Source: a bacterium HR21
GTDB lineage: Bacteria > Bacteroidota > Ignavibacteria > Kapaibacteriales > HRBIN21
Length of the DNA: 64,000 nucleotides
Assembly (NCBI GenBank): GCA_002898295.1
Contig: BEHX01000001.1
Span: forward strand, 201,473 to 265,472
Reading direction: 5' to 3'
Below the pieces are notes generated by a model. It was not told where the DNA came from and made no database searches. It saw nothing but the letters and a program-made list of their open reading frames with translations. Below, in pieces: positions 50,638 to 61,294 of this stretch. The translations under genes and the position numbers were made by a program. Each line of letters opens with the position of its first letter. Position 1 is the first letter of the stretch.

Positions 50638-50704
50638 GGAGGGGCGTGAGTGACTTAGTTGACATAATGTCCCTTATCAAGCAACCCTCAGAGCCCCCTG
50701 GAGG

Positions 50705-51778
50705 CTACGCTTGTGCTCCTCCAGGCTGGTCACGACGGTTTTCCGTGGCAAGTTGCACTTCGACAGTTCCGACCAGGTGACGCATCGGGAACGGAATCTC
50801 AATGCCGGCAGCACGGTATGCAGCGAAGAGACGTTTGATAAACTCGTGCCGCACCAGGTACTGGTCTTCCGCTTTCTCCACTCTCAGGACAGCCACAAAG
50901 TTGATGCCCGAATCCCTAAATTCCTGAAAACGAACAAGCGGCTCAAACTCCCGAACTGCCCCCGGTACTTCCGCCTGCACTTGGCGAGCAACAGTGAGTG
51001 TAATATCTTCGACCTTCTCCAGCTCGCTGTCATAAGCCACACTAACAGGCACGGTAATAGAAAGCTCCGGTGCTGGAAGACGGTAGTTGATCACAGTCGA
51101 GTTTGCCAGCTGGCTATTTGGCAGGATAACCAAGAAGTTGGCAAGCGTTCGGATAGTTGTGTTTCGCCAGTTGATGTCTTCCACCACGCCTTCGAGACCG
51201 GAATCCACCAGCCGGACGAAATCCCCCGGACGGACCTGGCGCGCCGCCAAAACGTGCAGACCAGCGAAGAGATTGGACAGGGTATCCTGAAGGGCTAGGG
51301 CGACTGCTAACCCTCCAACGCCGAGAGCCGTCAGCAGCGGCGTAATCGGGATACCGAGTACCTGCAGAATCACAATGGCAGCGATCGAAATCACTGCCAG
51401 GCGGACAATATTGACCAGGATCGAAACCGATGGGAGGGCTCCGGAATCGTGCAGCAGCAGGCGAAACACTCCAATGGAAACACGGGAGAGCCACACGAAG
51501 CCCACCACCAGCGCTACCACGAGCAGCAGCCGATCTACCGTCGCAAGCAGCCGTTCTGGAAGTTGCCACCAGCGCATAAGCCAGAAGAGCACCCCGACGA
51601 GAGTCCCTGCAACGAGGATTCCCCGAAGCGACCGAGCAACAACGTCATCCCACTTCCATCGGGTTCGCTGGGCAAGCGCGTGGAGGAGGCTTCCGAGGAG
51701 CCGTTCTACCCCCCACCCGATCAGACCAGCTCCCAGCAGGAGCAATAGTCCGACAACAATGCGCTCTGTCCCACTCAT
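50705..51778 (-). CDS. MscS-type mechanosensitive channel
   Basis: 357 residues. Four predicted helices, the last (TM3-like) followed by LTALGVGGLAVALALQDTLSNLFAG, the pore-lining MscS motif. The cytoplasmic beta domain has RPGDFVRLVDSGLEGVVEDINWRNTTIRT and a C-terminal domain. It opens under membrane tension to release solutes in osmotic downshock. Start and the actF stop overlap (ATGA), so it is the last gene of the respiratory operon. Confidence 0.9.
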   Translation of the reverse strand: MSGTERIVVGLLLLLGAGLIGWGVERLLGSLLHALAQRTRWKWDDVVARSLRGILVAGTLVGVLFWLMRWWQLPERLLATVDRLLLVVALVVGFVWLSRVSIGVFRLLLHDSGALPSVSILVNIVRLAVISIAAIVILQVLGIPITPLLTALGVGGLAVALALQDTLSNLFAGLHVLAARQVRPGDFVRLVDSGLEGVVEDINWRNTTIRTLANFLVILPNSQLANSTVINYRLPAPELSITVPVSVAYDSELEKVEDITLTVARQVQAEVPGAVREFEPLVRFQEFRDSGINFVAVLRVEKAEDQYLVRHEFIKRLFAAYRAAGIEIPFPMRHLVGTVEVQLATENRRDQPGGAQA

Positions 51779-52977
51779 CCAGAGACTGTATGGAGTGACT
51801 CTTCCAGGTATGGATCACGAGCAACAGCGGGAACTCGCACCATCAGACGCGTCAGGAGCAGCATAAAAACGCCCAGGAAGCCCACAAAGAGAGTAAGTTC
51901 TTGCCATCCCCACCGAAGGCTCGGTGCAAAGGCTGGCAATACAATCCACGCAAGGTCCAGATAATGCCCGACAAGCACGATGACTGATGCTGTCACGAGC
52001 ACCGCAGGGGTCCGCTTTGCATCCCGTCGTAGGAGGAGGAGGAAGGGGAGCACAAACCGAAATACCGGCAGCAGGATTCCAAACACCTGCCACGTCCCCT
52101 GCCCCATACGCTTGAGGAAGTACACCGTCTCCTCCGGCAGATTCCCGTACCAGATGAGCATGTACTGCGAGAACGCGATGTAGGCCCAGAAAATGCAGAA
52201 GGCGAAGAGCAGTTTACCGAGATCGTGGTAATGCTCTACAGTCACAAAGTCCCGCAGGTACCCTTGTTCCCTCAGCGCAACCACCAGGAGCGTGACAGTA
52301 GCAATGGTTGCCGTGAAGCTCGCGGCGAAGACATAGACTCCGAAGATGGTGCTATACCAGTGCGGTTCCAGCGCCATCAGGAGGTCGACCGAGGCAAAGG
52401 TAAAGCTCAGTCCATAGAGCAGTACCCAGGCTGCTGCCCAGCGGAGATTCCGCCGCGTTGGCGTCCAATCCCCTTCTGGAAGCGTATCCTGACGCAAGGA
52501 ATTGCCAATCAGGAAGCGATACATCGCCGCCCAGATGAGCGCATAGAGCAGGAGCCGAACCAGGAAGAAAGGCTCGTTGAGGTACCAGCTCTTGCTCCCG
52601 AGGATTGGATCGCCTGCGTGGAGCTCGTGGATCCAGTGGAAGAAGGTTCCCGGCAGCAGTGCAAACGGAAGGAGCCCAAGGAGGAGGAACGGGAGCGGGG
52701 AGGCAACGAATTCCACAATCCGGCGGATAACCGCACTCCACCCTGCCCGGACCAGGAAGAGCAGAGCGGTCATGAAGGTTGCCGTGACAGCCACGCTCAG
52801 AATGAAGAAGAAACCGACAATGTAGTTCGGCGCCAAGCGCTCCGGTGTGAGGAGCGCTGTCAGAGCGCTTCCGACCACACCGACACCGAGGAACACCACG
52901 CCCAAACGGCGCAGCCAATGCACAAAGGGAGCATTCTGCAGCGTGGGGATTCTCCGCTCGGGAAGGTGCGCATCCAT
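51775..52977 (-). CDS. actF: Alternative complex III subunit ActF
   Basis: 400 residues from ATG 52977. About ten membrane helices. HWIHELHAG, the SWYLNEPFFLVR segment and FASVDLLMALEPHWYSTIFGVYVFAAS are typical of ActF, the smaller quinol-site-like membrane subunit related to NrfD/ActC. It forms with ActC the membrane part of quinol:cytochrome c oxidoreductase. It lies 20 bases after actE and overlaps mscS. Confidence 0.92.
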   Translation of the reverse strand: MDAHLPERRIPTLQNAPFVHWLRRLGVVFLGVGVVGSALTALLTPERLAPNYIVGFFFILSVAVTATFMTALLFLVRAGWSAVIRRIVEFVASPLPFLLLGLLPFALLPGTFFHWIHELHAGDPILGSKSWYLNEPFFLVRLLLYALIWAAMYRFLIGNSLRQDTLPEGDWTPTRRNLRWAAAWVLLYGLSFTFASVDLLMALEPHWYSTIFGVYVFAASFTATIATVTLLVVALREQGYLRDFVTVEHYHDLGKLLFAFCIFWAYIAFSQYMLIWYGNLPEETVYFLKRMGQGTWQVFGILLPVFRFVLPFLLLLRRDAKRTPAVLVTASVIVLVGHYLDLAWIVLPAFAPSLRWGWQELTLFVGFLGVFMLLLTRLMVRVPAVARDPYLEESLHTVSG

Positions 52978-52997
52978 TTCCGTCCGAAGCTCCGGTT

Positions 52998-53642
52998 TTA
53001 CTGACGTTGCTGGGACGAGTGTGGCAGGAGCGCTGCCTGAGTGCCAGCAGCCTGCTGCTGCAGCTGGCGGATGTAATAGACAACCGCCCACCGTTCCGAT
53101 TCGGTCAGCTTCCCTGCGTACGAGGGCATGATATTCTGCCCTGCGCTGATGACATGGAAAAGGCGAGCATCACTATATGCCCGAGCTTCGGGGCGAGTCA
53201 AATCCGGTGGCGGGACAAAGCCGCGCTGGACCACTGGACCATTCCCTTTCCCATCGACCCCGTGGCACGGGCTACAGAATGCCTCAAAACGGTTGCGTCC
53301 GTAGGACAGAACCACCGGTGTTGCCGGGAAAGGTGGCTGGGAGAATGCCTGCTCTGCTTGAGCCAGCTCGGCTTGCCCGAACGGATATGCCCGACCATTG
53401 CGTGGGATAGTGTGCTCTGGCGGTGTCCGGAAAGACCGCCGATCAGGGAAAAAGCGGGAGCTCTCTTGCGGATCGACCCGAAATTGGTCATCCATGTCTG
53501 CAATGATCTGGAGCGGTGGCTGTTCGGAAAACCATGTCTTCTGCCCCGCGAGGACCAAAACCCAGAAGACGACAAAGGCACCTCCCACCACTCCGAGCGG
53601 AATATGCCACCAGCGAAGCGTGCGTCGCAGTGCCATTATCAT
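52998..53642 (-). CDS. actE: Alternative complex III subunit ActE (monoheme cytochrome c)
   Basis: 214 residues. An N-terminal membrane helix (about 13-33), then the usual RFFPDRRSFRTPPEHTIPR segment and one CSPCH heme site at 123-127, with Met172 as the likely axial ligand. ActE passes electrons to the oxidase or a soluble cytochrome. The start overlaps the actD stop (ATGA). Confidence 0.93.
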   Translation of the reverse strand: MIMALRRTLRWWHIPLGVVGGAFVVFWVLVLAGQKTWFSEQPPLQIIADMDDQFRVDPQESSRFFPDRRSFRTPPEHTIPRNGRAYPFGQAELAQAEQAFSQPPFPATPVVLSYGRNRFEAFCSPCHGVDGKGNGPVVQRGFVPPPDLTRPEARAYSDARLFHVISAGQNIMPSYAGKLTESERWAVVYYIRQLQQQAAGTQAALLPHSSQQRQ

Positions 53643-54178
53643 GCCTCGACTAAGCGAACATCCTCTGCCCCGAGCTGCTCCAGCAGTGCGCGGGTCTGCT
53701 CCAGAGAGAAGAGCGGATCACGGCTTTCCACGGCAAGGACAAAGGTGTCATCCGTTGCAGCGCGGAAGCCCGGATCGTGCTGATAGTCCGAATACCAGCG
53801 TGGAAGCCGGCAGAGTGCAAGGAAACCGAAAACCGTTGCGAATGCCGTAAACAGCACCGTGAGCTCGAAATCCACCGGCACGGAGAACTCCCACGCGAAG
53901 AAGGGCTTCCCTCCGATGTTGAGTCGATAGTCAACGGCGCCGGTCCACCACTGCAGCAGCAACGCTGTGGCAAGTCCCAGCACTCCACCGGCAAAGGAGA
54001 TGTAAGGAAGCTTGCTCCGGCGCAGCCCCATGGTCTGCTCCAAACCATGCACGGGATACGGTGTGTAGACCTCAAAGAAGCGATATCCCCTCGTACGCAC
54101 TTCGCGAACTGCCTGCAGCAGTGTGTCGGGATCTTTGAAGTTGCCCATAATTGCTACCGGTCGTGCCTTGGCTGCCAT
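53639..54178 (-). CDS. actD: Alternative complex III subunit ActD
   Basis: 179 residues, the DUF3341 family. GNFKDPDTLLQAVREVRTRGY and FEVYTPYPVHGLEQTMGL start the protein. Two membrane helices (about 60-77 and 105-125) follow, then a C-terminal DPLF-type end. ActD packs beside ActC and ActF. It lies five bases after actC. Confidence 0.92.
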   Translation of the reverse strand: MAAKARPVAIMGNFKDPDTLLQAVREVRTRGYRFFEVYTPYPVHGLEQTMGLRRSKLPYISFAGGVLGLATALLLQWWTGAVDYRLNIGGKPFFAWEFSVPVDFELTVLFTAFATVFGFLALCRLPRWYSDYQHDPGFRAATDDTFVLAVESRDPLFSLEQTRALLEQLGAEDVRLVEA

Positions 54179-54183
54179 GGTGT

Positions 54184-55593
<1,410 letters not shown>

Positions 55594-55595
55594 CG

Positions 55596-58583
55596 TCAGG
55601 CTGTCCTCAGCTGGTGGACTTCCTCAGCCGGAGCGTTCCAGACTTTTGCCAGGTACGTGATCGAGGGGCGCACGTTGAGCTCTTCGAGCACGAAGTAGCC
55701 GCGGTCGCTTTGCCGCAGCTGAGCAACTTGGCTCTGCGGGTCATTGAGATCCCCGAAGACAATTGCGCCGGCAGGGCATGCCTGCTGGCACGCGGTGAGG
55801 ACCTCGCCGTCGCGGACGCGCTCGCGCCCTTCGTCTCTTGCGTGCCACTTTGCCTCGTTGATGCGCTGGACGCAGAAGGTGCATTTCTCCATTACCCCAC
55901 GCATGCGGACGGTGACCTCGGGGTTGAAGAGCATTTCCAGCGGCGGACGCGTGTCGGTATGGTAGTTCAGGAAGTTGAAGCGGCGGACTTTGTAGGGACA
56001 GTTGTTGAGGCAGTACCGTGTCCCCACGCAGCGGTTGTACGTCATCTCATTGAGTCCCTCGGGGCTATGCGTGGTAGCTGCCACAGGGCAGACATTCTCG
56101 CAGGGGGCATTCTCGCAATGCTGGCAGAGCATCGGCTGGTGAACGACCCGAGGCTCGTCCACAGAGCCCAGGTAGTAGCGGTCAATGCGGATCCAGTGCA
56201 TCTCCCGTCCACGGCGCACTTGCTCCTTACCGACGGTTGGGATATTGTTTTCTGCCTGGCAGGCAATGACACAGGCACTGCACCCTGTGCAGGCGGTCAA
56301 GTCAATGACCATTCCCCACCGATGCCCCTTGTACTCGTACGGCGGAACGATTGTCAGGGGAATTCGGTAGCGCCCATCCGGCGCTGGATAGCCAGGGAAC
56401 TCCGGCTGCTGGAAGCGCGGACCCTCCGGAGAGTGGTATTCTGGCAGCGTCGTCACCTGCACGATGGGACGCCCGACTAATTGGGCGTGACGCTGGGTTG
56501 TGGCTAACGGATACCGTTTGCCCAACGGGGTAAGGCTCACCGAGACATACCCGAGCTGCTGCTGAGGCAGAAGCCCGTAGGTATTCTGCCCCACCGCTTT
56601 GAGGACTTCCCCGCCTTCGGTGCGCCCGTATCCAAGTGTTGTCACCACAACGCCGTCTGCCATACCGGGTTGGACCCAGACCGGGAGAGTAACTACCGTC
56701 TCCCCAGCCCGTAGCTGCACGAGGTCCTCGCTCTGGAGTCCCAGTCTGGCAGCTGTTCCCGGGCTCATTGCCGCGACGTTGTCCCAGGTAAGCTTCGTCA
56801 CTGGGTCGGGCAGCTCCTGAAGCCAGGGACAATTTGCCAGAGAGCCATCATAGAGGGCATACGAGGGCAGAGCAACGGCGAGCAATCCTTCCCGACCCAA
56901 GCCCGAGGGGCGAATCGCCCCTGCCAGCGCCGGTGCATCGAAGCGGAGCGGCAGTGTCTCACGCGGCACCGCAGTGTAGACCCCCTCGCGGAGAAGGCTC
57001 TCCCACTGTGGCTCGGACAGACCATAGCGTTGCTGCCAGCGTTGGCGGAGGAAGTCGTAGTAAGTCTCTACCCCGGGAAAGCTTTCCGGATCGAGCATCC
57101 GGGCAAGCTGGAGGAGGATATCCTGCGCTGAGCCGATCCCTTCGTTGAGCGGTGCAATAAGGGGCTGCTGAATGCTGAGGCTCCCGTCTACTGCCAGAGC
57201 ATCGCCCCACGATTCCAGAGGATGGGCAACAGGGATATGGACCCAGCTCTCCGCCGCTGTCTCGTCGTGGTACAGCGAAAGCGCCACCCGCCAGGGGACA
57301 TTCCGCAGCAGCTGGCGCAGCTCCCAATCAGCACTGTAGAACGGATTGACATTGACGAAGAGAACCGCGCCAACCCGACCGGCACGCAGGTCCTCGCGCA
57401 AGCGCTCAATCCCTGGACGCTTCGGGAAACTGTTCGGCAAGGTGTACGCAGGGTCGAGCACTTTCCCGTCCCCAACACTCCCCAACGCCCAGTTGATTGC
57501 CAGCGCCAATGCGTGGAGGGGTTCCGGCAGGTGAGCTCCGACTAAGACGACGCCCTGTTCTCCAGCCTGGAGAAGCTCGCGAGCCAATTGCTGGGCCTTC
57601 TCTGCGTAGGCGTGGGGGAGTTGGGCAGCCGCCCGCAGAATGGGTCCCGGTACCGGGCGGGAGCGAGCAATTTCCACCAGGAGCGCGGCGAGGAATCCTT
57701 CAAAAGCTGCCGGGTGCATACGCAGCCGCGTATCCGCGTTCGTCCCCGTCACCGTCATCATCGACTCCACGGCAATGAGCCGGTTCATCTTGTCGTGCCG
57801 CGAGCGCAGACGCCGCCCGTGGGCGAAGTTCCGGATGTGCCAGAGCGCATACCGATCGATTCCGAGCGGGTCTGCTTCGACCGTGACAATGACGGAGGCA
57901 CGTCCGAGGTGCGGCACGATCTCCGCCGGCAGACCGAGCACCCGCGCGTTGAGTTCTGCCGCCGTGTCAGTAAGGAAGCTCGGCAATATCACACCACGCA
58001 GCCAGGGAAAGCGGCGCTGCAGTTCTGCTAAAAGGGCGTCATACGTCGGGGAGCTGTGCTCGTCGATGCAGAGGTAGCAGAGTTTTCCCTCTGCAGCTGT
58101 CTTCTGCAGGGCGGTCGCAATCTCCTTCAGCGCCTGCGATAGGGGCGCCTGGAGCAGCTGTCCGAGCCGCACGCGCCGGATGCGGTCAGGATCGTAGAGC
58201 GTATAGAGGAGCGCCTGTGCGTGAATGCTGGAAGCACCATGGTTGATCGGATGGCTCGGATTGCCTTCGATTTTGATAGGACGCCCTTCGCGACACTTGA
58301 CCACCAGCCCGTAGGCAGCGTTCTTATGCTGGAAGACCGTCGTGTAGAACAGCGGCAACCCAGGGACTTGGTACTCTGGGGCGGAGACTGCCGGGACGAG
58401 CTTGTGGTCTGGACGCCGACATCCGGCGGCAACTGCTGCCAGCGCTGCGCTGGCAGAGAGGAGCTTGAGAAACTGCCGGCGGCTCAACTCGTTGTCCGGC
58501 AAGGGGTCCAGCCCGCTCACTTCTGCCTCAGACTGTCCCCCGTTGAGGTCATCGAGACTTTGCCAGAGGCGCGATGCACTCAT
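55596..58583 (-). CDS. actB: Alternative complex III subunit ActB (molybdopterin-like and 4Fe-4S domains)
   Basis: 995 residues from ATG 58583 (GAGGAAT upstream; a GTG five codons earlier is possible). A Tat-type signal LSRRQFLKLLSASAALAAVAAGC starts it. Then a large molybdopterin-oxidoreductase-like part that in this family has no metal cofactor, and a C-terminal ferredoxin-like part (about 735-960). That part has cysteine clusters CTGCSACVIAC, CQHCENAPCENVC, CVGTRYCLNNC and CQQAC for 3Fe-4S/4Fe-4S centres. It carries electrons from ActC to the hemes. Confidence 0.94.
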   Translation of the reverse strand: MSASRLWQSLDDLNGGQSEAEVSGLDPLPDNELSRRQFLKLLSASAALAAVAAGCRRPDHKLVPAVSAPEYQVPGLPLFYTTVFQHKNAAYGLVVKCREGRPIKIEGNPSHPINHGASSIHAQALLYTLYDPDRIRRVRLGQLLQAPLSQALKEIATALQKTAAEGKLCYLCIDEHSSPTYDALLAELQRRFPWLRGVILPSFLTDTAAELNARVLGLPAEIVPHLGRASVIVTVEADPLGIDRYALWHIRNFAHGRRLRSRHDKMNRLIAVESMMTVTGTNADTRLRMHPAAFEGFLAALLVEIARSRPVPGPILRAAAQLPHAYAEKAQQLARELLQAGEQGVVLVGAHLPEPLHALALAINWALGSVGDGKVLDPAYTLPNSFPKRPGIERLREDLRAGRVGAVLFVNVNPFYSADWELRQLLRNVPWRVALSLYHDETAAESWVHIPVAHPLESWGDALAVDGSLSIQQPLIAPLNEGIGSAQDILLQLARMLDPESFPGVETYYDFLRQRWQQRYGLSEPQWESLLREGVYTAVPRETLPLRFDAPALAGAIRPSGLGREGLLAVALPSYALYDGSLANCPWLQELPDPVTKLTWDNVAAMSPGTAARLGLQSEDLVQLRAGETVVTLPVWVQPGMADGVVVTTLGYGRTEGGEVLKAVGQNTYGLLPQQQLGYVSVSLTPLGKRYPLATTQRHAQLVGRPIVQVTTLPEYHSPEGPRFQQPEFPGYPAPDGRYRIPLTIVPPYEYKGHRWGMVIDLTACTGCSACVIACQAENNIPTVGKEQVRRGREMHWIRIDRYYLGSVDEPRVVHQPMLCQHCENAPCENVCPVAATTHSPEGLNEMTYNRCVGTRYCLNNCPYKVRRFNFLNYHTDTRPPLEMLFNPEVTVRMRGVMEKCTFCVQRINEAKWHARDEGRERVRDGEVLTACQQACPAGAIVFGDLNDPQSQVAQLRQSDRGYFVLEELNVRPSITYLAKVWNAPAEEVHQLRTA

Positions 58584-58616
58584 CTGCCGATTCCTCACAG
58601 CCGCACTTGTGTAACA

Positions 58617-59342
58617 TCAGTAGTGGCATGCAGAGCACGTCTCCGGACCTCGTCCGGGAAGCTTCGGAGCTGGAATGCCCGGTGCAATGGGCGCGGATAC
58701 GGGCGTCTGCCAGAGTCCGTACGGTGGAGCGGTCACCGGGCGGCTCTCTGCCAGCGTCGCGGTGGGCTTTTCCGGCTGTCCCTGCGCTTGTGCAACGGTG
58801 AAGATGCCCGAAATCTCCCGTGCCGGAATGATGAACTTCTCAGGATTCCGGTGGCAGTCCAGGCACCACCCCATGCTCAAGGGCGCAACTTGCGAGACAA
58901 CCCCCATCCGCTCCACAGGTCCGTGGCACGACGCGCAGTCAATCCCTGCCCGGATATGCCGGGCATGGCTGAAGTGGACGTAATCGGGTAGCTTATGGAC
59001 ACGACGCCATTCCAGAGGCTTCCCCGTCTCGTAGGCTTCCCGCACCAGGGCAAGACGAGGGCTTTCCGCTTTGACAACCAGATGGCATCCCATACACGTG
59101 CTGACCGTCGGTACTGGCGCATGTGCTGAGCGCTCAACCCCTGCATGGCAGTAAACACATTTGATACCCAGCTGTCCGACGTGGAGCTTGTGCGAAAAGG
59201 GCACAGGCTGCTGCGGGCGATACCCTACATCGGTCACACGATTGTGCATGCCGAAGTACGTCACCACCGCTGCCGTCAGCACCGTCCCCAGCGTCCAGAG
59301 GGTTACCTGCTTGATTCGTCGGTCAAGGCTCGGAGTAAACAT
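58617..59342 (-). CDS. actA: Alternative complex III subunit ActA (pentaheme cytochrome c)
   Basis: 241 residues. One N-terminal helix (about 14-31) and five CXXCH heme motifs: CVYCH at 62, CMGCH at 83, CASCH at 136, CLDCH at 160 and CSACH at 236, with paired His such as PVPFSHKLHV and HFSHARH. It is the multiheme subunit at the positive side of the membrane. It starts the act genes, 34 bases before actB. Confidence 0.95.
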   Translation of the reverse strand: MFTPSLDRRIKQVTLWTLGTVLTAAVVTYFGMHNRVTDVGYRPQQPVPFSHKLHVGQLGIKCVYCHAGVERSAHAPVPTVSTCMGCHLVVKAESPRLALVREAYETGKPLEWRRVHKLPDYVHFSHARHIRAGIDCASCHGPVERMGVVSQVAPLSMGWCLDCHRNPEKFIIPAREISGIFTVAQAQGQPEKPTATLAESRPVTAPPYGLWQTPVSAPIAPGIPAPKLPGRGPETCSACHY

Positions 59343-59377
59343 CAGCCACCTTTACCCTTTCCTGCAAGCCAACATGC

Positions 59378-59812
59378 TCAGGAACGCCCAGGGAAGAAGT
59401 GGTACAGCATCAAGTACACCAGCACGCCGGAGATCGACACGAAGAGCCAAATCGGGAAGGTCCACCGCGCCAGCGCCCGATGCCGCCGGAAGTCTTTCTG
59501 CCACGCTCGCCACAACGTCATGACGGCAAGAACCGGAACAGTGGCTGCCAACACGGAGTGCAAAACTAAGAGCGTGTAGTACACCGGTCGCCATATCCCT
59601 GTCCCAGCGAAGGGCGTGACAATGTGAGTGCTGAAGTGGTACACCAGGTACGAGCCCAGAAACAACACCGAGAACGCGAACGCTGCGAGCATGCAGAACC
59701 GATGGAGCTCAATACGCCGCCGAGCAATAGCGATACGCCCACTGACCAAGCACACAGCCGAACAGGTGTTCAACACGGCGTTCACTGTGGGGAGAGCCTC
59801 AACCGAGAACAT
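59378..59812 (-). CDS. DUF420-family membrane protein
   Basis: 144 residues from ATG 59812, four bases after the SCO stop. Four membrane helices; LPTVNAVLNTCSAVCLVSGRIAIARRRIELHRFCMLAAFA matches DUF420/CtaM across its parts, with VYHFSTHI and VPVLAVMTLWRAW. CtaM-like proteins are needed for heme-A oxidase maturation in some bacteria. Its place among ctaA, ctaB and SCO supports this role. Confidence 0.87.
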   Translation of the reverse strand: MFSVEALPTVNAVLNTCSAVCLVSGRIAIARRRIELHRFCMLAAFAFSVLFLGSYLVYHFSTHIVTPFAGTGIWRPVYYTLLVLHSVLAATVPVLAVMTLWRAWQKDFRRHRALARWTFPIWLFVSISGVLVYLMLYHFFPGRS

Positions 59813-59816
59813 CCCT

Positions 59817-60404
59817 TCACGCCCTGCCCTTTGACCCCTCCCCGTGGAGAAGCCAGCGGATTGCCCGCTCCAGCTTCTTGACCTCGTTTTCGTCCAGCCC
59901 GGAGAAGAAGCCGCGCACAATCCCTCGGCGGTCAATGAGAATGAAACGGGTGCTGTGGAGGTCCGGCGCGTGAGCACTCCCCGGCACGCGGAACCCTGTG
60001 ACAGCGAGCCACTCGACGCTGTCGGGGCTCATGCGCACGAAATCCCACCGTCCTGGTTTTGCCCCGTAGCGCTGGGCATAGCGCTTGAGCACTGGTGGGG
60101 TGTCCCGCAGTGGGTCAACGGTGATGGAAACAAAGCGCACATCCGGCTCGTCCGCAAACAGGGATTGGAGAACACTGAGCCGCGAATTCAGCACTGGGCA
60201 AGGTCCGCTGCAGGAGGTGAAGAAGAAGGACACAACGGCGACCTTCCCCCGCAGGCTCTCGGCATCGAACACTGTGCCTTCGGCCGTTGTCCCGGAAAAG
60301 CGCGGTGCGGGGAAGTACTCGGGCAATTCAACCGCCGGCGCTTCCCCTTTTTGCGGGGAACATGCCAGAAGCACACAGGCTCCGAGAGCAACCATCCTCC
60401 TCAT
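59817..60404 (-). CDS. sco: SCO1/SenC copper chaperone
   Basis: 195 residues. Lipoprotein signal (VLLACS), then a thioredoxin-like fold with the copper motif CSGPC (Cys65, Cys69) in FFFTSCSGPCP and the distal His150 in PDLHSTRFILID. It delivers copper to the CuA centre of cytochrome oxidase. The start overlaps the ctaB stop (ATGA). Confidence 0.93.
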   Translation of the reverse strand: MRRMVALGACVLLACSPQKGEAPAVELPEYFPAPRFSGTTAEGTVFDAESLRGKVAVVSFFFTSCSGPCPVLNSRLSVLQSLFADEPDVRFVSITVDPLRDTPPVLKRYAQRYGAKPGRWDFVRMSPDSVEWLAVTGFRVPGSAHAPDLHSTRFILIDRRGIVRGFFSGLDENEVKKLERAIRWLLHGEGSKGRA

Positions 60405-61294
60405 AGCCGTGCAACACCCGACAAGGCAACAAATCCAAAAAGGTACACGTATGCGCCGTGGAGCACCTGCCGAGCGGTAGTAAAACTGGGGTTCCGGACA
60501 AACCAGAGTGCCAACCCCAGTAGGAGCGCTGCCAGGAAGAGGCTTCCCAGGATAAACAACAGAGACGCCCTGAGGTAAGCTCCCAGGACTCCCCCTGCTA
60601 TCCCAAGCCCGACCGATGCCAGTACCAGCTGGCGCCCAACGCGCTGTTTGCCCAGCTCACCGAGGGAAAGCACAGGGAAACCCGCCTGTTCGTAGTCCTT
60701 GCGGTACAGCCAAGCCAGCGCCAGGAAGTGCGGCAACTGCCAGAGATAGAGCACCGCGAAGACCAGCAGCGCACCCCAATCCGGACCGCTGGCTGCAATC
60801 CAGCCACCTGCCGCGGGGAGAGCCCCAGGCACCGCCCCGAGATATAGCGCCGTAGCACTCCGCCGCTTCATCGGAGTGTAGACCACGATGTAGAGCACAA
60901 CCGTCAGTGTTGCCAAAAGGAGGACGAGGAAGTCCACGAAGAGCAGGACTGCCAATCCTGCCGTGCATAGAACAATCCCCCAGGCAAGCCCTTGCCGCGG
61001 TGAGAGGAGACCCGAGGCGATCGGACGCCGCCGCGTGCGCGGCATGAGCTGATCGGTCGTCCACTCCGCGAAATGATTCAATGCCCCGCTCCCACCGCTG
61101 ACTAGCACGGTCCCCAGTAATGTCAGCAGAAAGTGCCCCCCATGCTGCCCGACACCACGAATCCCTTCAGGCAACCCCAGGAGGTACCCTGCAGCCATGC
61201 TGAGCGCCACCGCCAGGGTAATGCCCGGCTTGGTCAGCTCATAGTACGCCTTCAGCTTCCGTGTTGCTGCCGGGCGAGCCACTGCCATCGCCAT
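60401..61294 (-). CDS. ctaB: Protoheme IX farnesyltransferase CtaB
   Basis: 297 residues from ATG 61294 (ATG 61288 and GTG 61282 are alternatives). Nine or so helices with the UbiA-type motifs: AYYELTKPGITLAV, LNHFAEWTTDQLMPRTRRRPIASG and YTPMKRRSATALYLGAVPGALP. It turns heme B into heme O for heme-copper oxidase. The start lies inside the ctaA end, an overlap of about 40 bases. Confidence 0.93.
   Translation of the reverse strand: MAMAVARPAATRKLKAYYELTKPGITLAVALSMAAGYLLGLPEGIRGVGQHGGHFLLTLLGTVLVSGGSGALNHFAEWTTDQLMPRTRRRPIASGLLSPRQGLAWGIVLCTAGLAVLLFVDFLVLLLATLTVVLYIVVYTPMKRRSATALYLGAVPGALPAAGGWIAASGPDWGALLVFAVLYLWQLPHFLALAWLYRKDYEQAGFPVLSLGELGKQRVGRQLVLASVGLGIAGGVLGAYLRASLLFILGSLFLAALLLGLALWFVRNPSFTTARQVLHGAYVYLFGFVALSGVARL

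Noticed and set aside
50638..50704. Possible terminator between the surface protein and mscS
   Set aside because: Only a short AGCC/GGCT pairing is seen, without a T-run.
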